DNA of 64,000 nt from Perkinsus olseni (Eukaryota > Perkinsozoa > Perkinsida > Perkinsidae): contig JABANP010000193.1 of assembly GCA_013115135.1 (NCBI GenBank), positions 1 through 64,000 of the forward strand. The letters are read 5' to 3'. The notes below the pieces were generated by a model, which had not been told where the DNA came from, did not search any database, and worked only from the letters and a program-made list of their open reading frames with translations. The position numbers and the translations under genes are program-made. This document shows, one piece after another, positions 56,331-64,000 of this stretch; positions within the stretch are counted from its first letter, which is position 1, and each line of letters begins with the position of its first letter.

Positions 56331-58146
56331 GGGATTGATAGACCGTAAAAATGGGGAAACTGAACTGAGAGAAGACAGTACAATCGCCACCTTTCCATTA
56401 GTTTGATGACACCCGTTAGTAAACACTGATGAGTCTATCGTTCTAGCATAGCTCCTCGGCGCCGTACACACCCTTCTGTGTGTGGCCTCTCACTATGGCG
56501 CAACACAGCTCCTTCGACACGACAATGATGGACGACTCAGCTGCAACTTGTGAACATGCTCACAGCCGGTGTATGATCATCATCATCATCATCTGCCTTT
56601 GGCACAGCTCTTAGTGGCGATACAATTCTTGAGTATCCCATAGGGAGGTGTTTCGCCGTGCATTTTCTGTCCGGCGAAGCATTGGTGATAGTCAACGGCA
56701 CGAGACTGAAAAGCAAGACTGACCTCGCCTTACATCAGCAAACCTACCTCTGATAGGTCGAGCGTTTGCTTTCCATACACGCATCGTATCACTTCAGAGC
56801 ACCGATTGCCTTTGCCCCCTGAGGATGTCTCTCATCCGGCGAGTCCGTGCACAGGAAGAGCTACCTTCGGGGCCGTCAGCCTCCGGCCCTTCATGATCGT
56901 TCAGGCACGCAACTAGCTCAGGATTGCAGTGATTCTCTGCGCATTGGAAGTTGACAGCCGCATTGCCGTCCAATGCAGAGGTTCTCTCTATGGACAGGTG
57001 CATCGCTACTGACACTCCGAGGCCAGTCTGTATTAATAGATGCCGGCCTCGCATGAGTGGCAATGAGTATTAGCTGAGCAGCGGAGCGATGCAACTTCAG
57101 TGACCAACACGACAACAATGATGATAGACGACACCGAACCCTGGCATGCTCCATTCAATCCCAGCCCAGCTCAGCGTCATCATAGTCTGCATTTGCAGTG
57201 TCATCGGCGCTCTCGAAGAAGGCTCCACTACGATGGTGCTGGTGATGGCGATGCAGGTGGCTGTTGGACTTGCCGTCATCAAGTGGCATAGTCTCGGGGT
57301 CGTATTGGCTCAATATAGGGTCCCTCTGCTCCATGAGGCGCATCTCATCTGATCATACCCAACTGTGCATCCTATAGGCTCTTCCTCCTTCTCACCTTCC
57401 CTGCTCCTCTCGGCACTCGAGAAGAGGTTGTCAAGCCACGCCTTGAATTGCTTGCCGTTCATGAAGGAACTCTCTTCATCTGCCGCCGCTGGATTCACGT
57501 GGCGTCGTCCGCGTCTTCGTCTGAGTATTCGTCTGTGATGACGATGATGACGAGAGCCGAGCTGACTGAAGCTGGCAGGTGGGCGTCTGACGAAAACCAG
57601 TCAAACTCGGATGACCACTGCTCACAGCGCGATCGTCGGAGACCTCGGGCTTTCCCTTACTTATCAGAGGTCAATGTCAATGGGCTACCGGCGGCAGAAC
57701 TACCCTGGGGATGGTCGACCGATGAGATGCCGAGCGCAAGTGTTGCCAAAAATATGAACAGCCGCCGTCGCGCGATTATCCTCGACATAGAAAAGTATTA
57801 GCTGCCATTGGGAAGCGAGTAGTGAGACCGCTGCGTTGCGAAGTGCATGCACACCGGCGGTCCCGGTGACAGCCAGAGTGAATTGAGTAACCCGACAGAA
57901 GCAGCGGAAGCGGAAGAAACAACTTATCTGCACCTGCTGCGCCGTCGTCCAGACGAGGGTTTGTTGTGATGACAGCGGTAATCGTCTGGTAGTGTACGCA
58001 GCGTTGGAGGAGTTATAAGTGGACTAAGCCAATACCACGGGAATGTTACTTTGATGATGTTGACAACAAACTATAAACAACTACTTTACAACTAGTAGTA
58101 AAAACCTAATAGTACTACAGGACAATTATTAAAATCATCATCGGCA
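56331..58146. other. Unresolved region with possible small genes
   Basis: A minus frame at 56794-57063 reads AENHCNPELVACLNDHEG and could be the end of a small protein. A minus frame at 57155-57343 reads MRLMEQRDPILSQYDPETMP. The plus frame 57448-57801 ends EVNVNGLPAAELPWGWSTDE and more. These overlap on opposite strands or lack partners, so no gene is called. A CAT repeat lies at about 56576-56592. Confidence 0.3.
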
Positions 58147-58785
58147 TCACTTAACACCACCCGTGTCACCATCGAATCCAGCGGAATCCAAATTCGACAG
58201 CAGCTGATTGTCGAAGGTGACACTTGCCCTTTGACTAGATTGATGCTCTATGCTCCCTGAGGTTGACACCATGCTGCTCCGCCGCCTTAGAATGCCCCCT
58301 CGCTTGGTGTCACCAGAGTCCAAATCATCCAACCCCAGGGATGAAACAATTCCACTCGGAATCAACGGTATCACTTCTTTCGACCTCTCCGAACAGGTGA
58401 CGGCCGGCATAGAATACCTCCTCTTAGCTAACTTTGTCGCTCTTCCGTCGGGCGTATCCTTCAACTCTTTCTCGGCTTGTCGCCAAAGTGCCCTATGGTG
58501 GCTACTCAGACTTATCATCGCATTAGCGAATATTCTGTCAGCAATCTTAGGCGTCCTGTCCTCGGCCAACGGTAGAGCTTCACTGCAATCCGGTACGGTA
58601 TGCCGTCGTCGGCTCATCGATGATCTTTTTGCCGGAGTACTTCCATCGCCGTGCCCTTGCCAAGCCTGACGGTCAGAAGCCTCTTTGGCAGTTCTTTCGA
58701 GTAGCTCCTGTATGGCCGCCAACTCGGCCTCTGATAAGCCAGCAAGGTCACCTGGAATATCCCTTCTCCGTCCCTCTTCGGACAT
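58147..58785 (-). CDS. Protein of unknown function rich in basophilic phosphosites
   Basis: An intronless frame of 212 residues. It begins MSEEGRRRDIPGDLAGLSEA with a helix LSEAELAAIQELLERTAKEA resembling the first helix of Rab-effector domains. Basic Ser/Thr sites follow at even spacing: KRSSMSRRRHTVP, AKRRYSMPAV, ILRRRSSMVS and QRASVTFD. These fit kinases of the PKA/CDPK type and two have the Pro that 14-3-3 sites often show. No catalytic domain, signal or membrane helix is seen. It is divergent from the heme oxygenase at 59010 with about 225 nt between. The function is unknown. Confidence 0.6.
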   Translation of the reverse strand: MSEEGRRRDIPGDLAGLSEAELAAIQELLERTAKEASDRQAWQGHGDGSTPAKRSSMSRRRHTVPDCSEALPLAEDRTPKIADRIFANAMISLSSHHRALWRQAEKELKDTPDGRATKLAKRRYSMPAVTCSERSKEVIPLIPSGIVSSLGLDDLDSGDTKRGGILRRRSSMVSTSGSIEHQSSQRASVTFDNQLLSNLDSAGFDGDTGGVK

Positions 58786-59009
58786 TTACTGGTCGAAACG
58801 AAAGTGCAACAGTGGAAGCAAACGATGTTGTGGCGCGTGAGGAACTCCGCAAACTAGCCGTTTTAGCGCGCGTTAAAACGACTTACCAGCAGCCGGATGT
58901 CCTTAACCGTCCAAAGATGTCAAATCGGAAATCGTCCCATAGTCCTCAGGAGGTTGCTTAGTGCGCCCACACCTCACACTACGTAGTCGAGGCACTATCC
59001 CTCCTTCAG

Positions 59010-60201
59010 ATGTATTCTTCTAACTCAGCAGCAGCACATGCCAACGGTTATCCCTATTCAAGCTACGAGCCTTCTGATAGTACTATCGTGAGCCCGTTGG
59101 TCACTGTTGAGTTGAAGAAGGTTGCCGCCCATTACCCTGCCATCGAGAAGGAGGGCTGTCCTTTCAAAGTTGTTACCGGTCTTCGGAGGCGACTGCCGGA
59201 GCTGTCCGACTCTCCCAAAGCGCATGATGGTGCTGAGGACGGCTCACAGGCCCACCAAGTCGTCCACAAGGTCTCCGTTGAACCGGTCACCCGCAGACTG
59301 AAGGTCGGGACGTCGAAGCTGCACAGGGCGGCTGAAAACGTCTTGTATGTGAGACGCTTTCTAAAAGGAGGTGTCTCTCGGGAGGAGTACGTGCAGTTCA
59401 TCCTTGGCCTCTATCATGTATACTCCGTTATGGAGGGTAGACTGGACACCGCAGTCCAGGCTGGCAACCAGCTCTGCCAGGCTGTGGACTTCCCGAGAGG
59501 TGCGCCGGGTCGACTGTCTCAGGCGCGATCTGAACGAGTTGGTCGGGGTTGAGGAGGCTGAGAAGCTCATCGAGTGTCCCTTGAGACCAGCGGTCAGGGC
59601 TTACTGCGATAGGCTGAGCAGCATTCCTCCCACTATGCTGCTGGCACATTGCTATACGCGGTACCTTGGTGACTTATCCGGAGGGCAGATACTGAGAAAG
59701 GCGGCTAAGAGGCATTTGGGCAGCGATTGCCCTACTCGCTTCTATGAGTTTGAGGAGATTGGTAATTGCCAAGCCATGAAGGACAGGTACAAGTCAGCGA
59801 TCGATAGCTGCGGCATTGCTGCTGACGTTGCTGATGCTCTGGTGGAGGAGTCCCTCTGCGCGTACGCGCTCAACGTGCAACTTTTCGAGGAGATGGATTT
59901 CATCAACGGCTATGCTAGTCGTGTCCAGAACTCTACAAGAGATCATGGACTCAGCTCAGTCTGGCACCTCCGGGCTGAAGCTTCGCCAAGGTCAGCAGGC
60001 TCCTGGCAAGGAGGGGAGGTGCCCCTTTCTCCTCACCAAGATAGAGCCCAGATGCCCTTGGCCTTTCATTCTGTTACACGACCCTCTCACAGGATTTAGA
60101 CAGCATCCCTATGGCGAGTATAGGGCTGAGCACCGGCGCTGCCCTTACTGCTGCTTTCATTGCCTACTCTGTTTTTTGTCGTCGGTTTTCTTCGTAGTAG
60201 C
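59010..60201 (+). CDS. Heme oxygenase, tail-anchored, with an apparent frameshift
   Basis: Start MYSSNSAAAHANGYPYSSYE; about 100 residues of extension precede the catalytic domain. The proximal His is in SKLHRAAENVLYVRRFLKGG, followed by YVQFILGLYHVYSVMEGRLD. The distal-helix signature is RYLGDLSGGQILRKAAKRHL. NVQLFEEMDFINGYASRV closes the domain. A late exon gives ASIGLSTGAALTAAFIAYSV then FCRRFSS and a stop at 60201, a C-terminal membrane anchor as in animal heme oxygenases. The enzyme splits heme to biliverdin, CO and iron, at the ER if the anchor is used. Between AVDF (about 59495) and EVRRVDCLRRDL the frame moves by one base at a CCC, with no intron that fits. The intron before the anchor exon is also not fully placed. 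Confidence 0.82.
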
Positions 60202-61111
60202 CGAGCTTGGTCGCATTTCGTATTCACCTTTCCAACACATTTTGAAGCCCATGTGTTTTAGGAGTTTCTCACTGTAGTTGATGGTCACCATGTGATAACG
60301 TCTCGTACAACAACAGTCATGTGGAGTTGAAAGTTTTTAATTGGTTTGAAAACCCGTTGAAGGGTAGGGAAGACCTGCCTCAATCGTCTATGGAATGTAG
60401 TTGGGGTCCCCACCCTCCTGCCGTGTTAGCGTGCTTTTTACCTGCACGTCCTCAAGTATCATCACCAGTGGTGGCTCCGCTAATCTGCGACTCTTACCGA
60501 AGATCTTCAACCCTTATCGACACTATTGAAGCGACAGCTTACTACGATATCGGACCTGAACTGTAATAGGAAACAAGGGCGGCTTCTCTGGCTTCGCCGA
60601 GGCTAGTAGGCCGCGTATAGAGATCATTGATGCCCCCTCAGTGCTCTGAAGAATATCGTCAGTTCATCATCAGCGGTAGGAGGTATGATGCCAAGGGACG
60701 CTGGCCCTTCATTGGTCATCCCTACCACTACTGCTGCTGCCCGATCACCTCAAGCAGAGGTCCTTGATGTTGTATCTGCAGTACGGGAAAAGGAAGAGGC
60801 AGGCCAAGGGTAGTATGGGGCTGGGACTCACCGCTCCGTAATGTAGAGGACCCCACGTAACGCTGGGTGACGTGCGGTCATGCTGAATGCTGTCAAGTTG
60901 CTTCGAATGTGTTGTTGCAGAGGGAGAGGAAGTCACCAGTAGCGGGAAATTTTGCCGATTTTTTGGACACTATATCGGAGCGGTTACATGTTTCAACTCT
61001 TTACTTTCTTTCAGTGTCTCGACCCATGATACGCGCCCCGTTGATGATGAAGATGTAGAAAAGCCGCAGACGGGGCCATTGCATGGTCTGAAGGCTCCAA
61101 TTAGTGTTGTT
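60202..61111. other. Intergenic, no gene recognised
   Basis: Only short frames without domains. Confidence 0.4.
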
Positions 61112-61456
61112 GTCATGGCTGACGAGAAGACATACAGTTGCAAAGGGCCTGGTCACAGAAGAACTAATGAGTCAGTGCTTTTCATTCACTTCTCAAGACG
61201 ATGAGTCTCTCCATCAGATACGGTGGAGGCAGAGGCTGAGGCGTGCAAGGCTCAGAGCGCTCTGGATCTGGCTATGTCCTACGCTATGAGCACCCAGCTT
61301 AGTTCAGATGTACTCACCATCACGATATTGGGTACCCGAGTAGCGTGTCGTGTTACAGAGTGCCGCCCAGCTTGTAGCATGGCGAGCAGAGAAGGATAGA
61401 CTGCATGAGGAGAAGGCGGAGGCAGAGCGAGCACGGGCCGAGAAGGAACGGTCATA
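61112..61456 (+). CDS. Small coiled-coil protein
   Basis: A possible start MADEKTYS at 61112 leads by short exons to LVTEELMSQCFSFTSQDDES, then EAEAEACKAQSALDLAMSYA, then SAAQLVAWRAEKDRLHEEKA and EAERARAEKERS with a stop at 61454-61456. Heptad-like Ala/Leu and alternating Glu/Lys/Arg indicate a coiled coil. Introns lie near 61205 and 61300-61350. Family not recognised; exact joins uncertain. Confidence 0.45.
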
Positions 61457-61591
61457 AGGGGGAGCGATGCGTGGTGCTATCGGCTTGGACTCCTTGACGC
61501 CGTGAATTCTCTGCTGCAGTTTGTCTAGCACCGGGTTTGTCGTCTTACGTTGGAGACTGTCATCAGCATTCCTAGCGGATGACAGTGTCTA

Positions 61592-61925
61592 TGGTATTAA
61601 TAAGGGTGTAATAATTATCTGAAGATACTGTATTTATACGAATATGATTACCTTGTTATAATATTAGCCATGTAGACATTATCCCTATACAATATTATAA
61701 TATTTCAGTTTGGTATGGTATTTGTCTTATCACGTACAATCTGTGGATACTAGGGGTATTTTATGATATTAGTCCTGTATTTAGTATTGATAAAATTGTA
61801 TACCGAAATATACATAGATAGCTTATGTAATTATTGATAGTATTTATTAGAATATGTATGATAATTTGTTAATTTGATATTGATATGAAATTCATGAATT
61901 TATTGTGGTTTCCTTTTTTTCGATA
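61592..61925. other. Sharply AT-rich island
   Basis: About 330 nt are visibly A/T-dominated (for example TTATAATATTAGCC, ATTATAATATTTCAG, GATAAAATTGTATACCG), unlike the GC-balanced flanks. It ends in a pyrimidine run TTTCCTTTTTTT. No long frame exists. Candidates are an inserted mitochondrial fragment, a scaffold-attachment region or a decayed element. Confidence 0.75.
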
Positions 61926-62290
61926 TACGTGAAGCCTGATCGTTCGCGTAGAGGCCATTTCCTATACATCAACCTGTGCTGTTGAATCTTGCGGACGCTT
62001 GTGTCTGTCGCCTCTTTAAGTGGTAAAGCTCACTGCTGGTTTTTCAGATTAGCACGTTCAGTTTACGATGATCGTGTTGCTCGCTGGGCAACCTTGGATG
62101 CTCAAATATCGGAGGCCCTCGCTGGAATAGATGTCGGAGCATTCCACCGGGATGCTATGCGCTTTGGCGAGTGTGATTGGAGCCATGTACCATTGATAGG
62201 AGGGGAGGAGGGGCGGAGGCTCAACAGATAGTGTAGTACGGGGAGAGAGGGTCGGCGAAGGATGTGTATTCCTGATTGAATGTCAAGCTG
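61926..62290 (+). CDS. Possible terminal exon of an unidentified gene
   Basis: After an acceptor TTTTTCAG at about 62041-62048 the frame reads LARSVYDDRVARWATLDAQI, ISEALAGIDVGAFHRDAMRF and HVPLIGGEEGRRLNR, with a stop at 62229-62231. The composition looks coding. An in-frame ATG upstream (61989) lies in what may be an intron. No family recognised. Confidence 0.35.
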
Positions 62291-62740
62291 ATGGCGTCAA
62301 CTACTGGAACGAGGATTCGAGCAATTCACATCGCCTTGGTTGCACGCGCCAGGTCGCTGTACGGTGTCGCCTCATTGTGGTGTATGGGGTATTTACTGGT
62401 GGAATAGTTCGGGGCACTGTGGTGAAGCAAAATATCGTCAAGTGTCTGATTTTCCCGTCCTGGATTGTGTTCTAACGATAATGAAGCCTCGGCTGTTGAA
62501 TCATGTCGCATCAGCCATCAGTTACGAACTGGCTTCCCATCACTCAGCTCCTCGATCCAGCGTGGTTTCATCGTGGTGCATCGAGGACAGGCTGATGGTC
62601 GTCAGGTTCCAATCAGAAGCTAAAGCAAGGGCCAAGTTATTAGCAGTGGACTTCGATGAAATGCTCGAAAGTCATGCTGCGGGACAGCAGGCTGAAGGAG
62701 ACTCAGTTGCCTTGCACTGGCGGAAGGTGAGTAGTACGGC
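62291..62740 (+). CDS. Unidentified protein, two readable exons
   Basis: MASTTGTRIRAIHIALVARA from 62291 to about 62380, then an exon from about 62485 reading LLNHVASAISYELASHHSAP, RLMVVRFQSEAKARAKLLAV and DEMLESHAAGQQAEG to a donor near 62727. No domain recognised. The acceptor at about 62485 and the stop are not certain. Confidence 0.35.
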
Positions 62741-62817
62741 CCTCTCGTCGTGTTGGGCTCGCGAAATGAAAATTTTGGTATTGAGATATCCGAGCGGTCT
62801 TGCGTCGAAGCCTTAGT

Positions 62818-64000
62818 ATGCATCAGATGATCGACGTAGAGGCAGGAGCATCATCGTCACCCCTCACACCGCAAGGAGATGATGCCAAGGCCTCCTCGGG
62901 TCCCGATAGCGTTGTGAGGACCCACACGGAGGCCACGGAGCCCCCTTACAGGAGTCTATCCAGTGAACTCGTTGAGAGGTGAGTGAGAAAAGCATGGGCT
63001 GCATCATAGAGCCTCTATGGGCCGTCAAATCAGTACCATACGCTGGTAGTTGATATGTAGTAATAAGGGCGACTGTGAGATCTTTGTCACACCCCGATAG
63101 CTGAAGCTACGAGTGTTCGTGTCGTGGATGCATAAAGTCAGAGACACCAGAGCGGCTTCAGTGAACACTTGTTGCGACTTCCACACTGATTTAGAATTTG
63201 TTGATGTGTGTGATGCCTCCTGACTCTCTCCTTGGGCTAGTTGCCCTCGCCGGGCTCGCAGTACGTGTGAATCACGGATGATGGTTGACTGCAGTTGTTA
63301 ACCGCACCGGATCTGATGTGGTGGTGGTGTGGTAGGTGCAGATGCGGGGCTAACACGCGAAGGAGGTTGGACGAAGCTGGCCTCTTGTGTGTGAATTGTG
63401 ATGGCTATGTGGACTCTCGCTACCCTCCTGAAGCGTATCTTGAGGTTGAGCTCAGTCGGACGATCGACGGACCTAGAACCTTAGTTGACAAGCTTTCACA
63501 GTGAGTGGGTGGGGGGGGCAGTGGCTCGTTGCACCTGGTTTGCGAGGAGTATGAGTATCCACTCCCAGTATGAGAAAAGCCTCATCATTGAATCTTGTAT
63601 GTTATGGATCCAGGCTTGGACGAACCTTTGGGTGATGACCGTATTGTTGTTGTCGTTGATCAGTTCTTCGGTCCCGAGCGCCTCCCCCTACCGCCACCGA
63701 TTCAGCGTCCTCTCCCTCAACAAGATGACCGCTCTTGTTGTATGTTTTGATATCAATAGGATAGACCGATTGCGTCGTGGGTTGAGGGACCTCGACCTTC
63801 GAGTGGCGGGGATCTTCGACGCTGATGTAAGTCCAAGCTCGAACGTCATCAACCATCACGGCTGGTGTCCATTCAGGGTCGCCCTATGGCATCACTACCG
63901 ATGCTGCCTCCCCGGCGGGTTGGCTCCAGTAGCGGCGGAGGTGACTACAGTAGTGAGGAGTCCGAGGCTCCCCCACGCCATCGGGAGGGTAGCAGGCAAC
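62818..64000 (+). CDS. Zinc-ribbon-containing protein, cut by window edge
   Basis: Starts at ATG 62818 after a CCTTAG acceptor: MHQMIDVEAGASSSPLTPQG, low-complexity, to a GTGAGT donor at about 62981. An acceptor at about 63347 joins in phase to give RCRCGANTRRRLDEAGLLCV with NCDGYVDSRYPPEAYLEVEL; the CxC...CxxC pattern resembles a zinc ribbon, as in some OB-fold DNA-binding proteins. Later exons read RIVVVVDQFFGPERLPLPPP or, in another frame, INRIDRLRRGLRDLDLRVAG. The last begins at about 63877 with GRPMASLPMLPPRRVGSSSG and runs off the end. Family unknown. Confidence 0.5.

Noticed and set aside
57097..57352. Plus-strand membrane protein
   Set aside because: The minus-strand reading of the same bases is at least as protein-like and neither can be joined to flanking exons.

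Overview
The window is nuclear DNA from a protist. Genes are dense, lie on both strands, and are mostly broken by short GT-AG introns (many about 45-60 nt). They encode eukaryote-only families: DNA polymerase zeta, non-canonical poly(A) polymerases, a CELF-type splicing regulator, a single-domain voltage-gated channel, a PRL phosphatase and a tail-anchored heme oxygenase. Expanded secreted aspartic proteases, lineage-specific Cys-rich/Thr-rich secreted proteins, an R1/I-type non-LTR retroelement and the intron style fit an alveolate such as Perkinsus best. That assignment is inference, not proof. All exon joins given here were read by eye.

Layout. 1-4.0 kb: a decayed non-LTR retrotransposon on the minus strand. 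5.0-8.2 kb: a tandem pair of aspartic proteases, the first broken. 8.9-9.9 kb: PRL phosphatase (minus). 10.85-13.7 kb: voltage-gated cation channel with EF hands (minus). 14.7-18.5 kb: an amino-acid transporter flanked by two paralogous proteins with repeated RxGRF motifs (all minus). 19.3-20.5 kb: two tandem glutaredoxins, the second with an N-terminal acylation signal. 20.8-24.9 kb: a 100-aa orphan, an N-myristoylation-type RING E3 ligase (MGRN/LUL-like) and a basic-tailed protein. 25.0-27.05 kb: an intronless gene fusing PPR-like helical repeats to a TRF4-type nucleotidyltransferase. This is the most striking gene in the window. 27.2-32.4 kb: REV3 (minus, convergent with the previous gene). 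33.2-37.65 kb: a second, multi-intron TRF4-like gene. 38.4-40.9 kb: homoserine dehydrogenase. 41.2-42.1 and 55.9-56.3 kb: two secreted eight-cysteine proteins with Thr/Ser-rich tails. 43.2-45.3 kb: membrane proteins. 45.5-48.8 kb: a CELF-like protein with a WW domain between RRM2 and RRM3. 49.6-51.6 kb: orphan. 51.8-52.7 kb: 5-formyltetrahydrofolate cyclo-ligase with apparent frameshifts. 52.9-55.3 kb: secreted LicD-like phosphotransferase. 58.1-58.8 kb: basophilic-phosphosite protein. 59.0-60.2 kb: heme oxygenase. 61.6-61.9 kb: a sharply AT-rich island. 62.3-64 kb: unrecognised genes, the last cut by the window edge.

The genes do not form one pathway. Themes are RNA 3'-end and splicing control (two ncPAPs, CELF), redox and heme metabolism (glutaredoxins, heme oxygenase), signalling (PRL, channel, RING ligase, GRF-motif proteins), and secreted or surface proteins (aspartic proteases, Cys-rich mucin-like proteins, LicD). 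Two enzymes (cyclo-ligase, heme oxygenase) need one-base shifts at C or G runs to read through. That suggests either assembly indels or decay.
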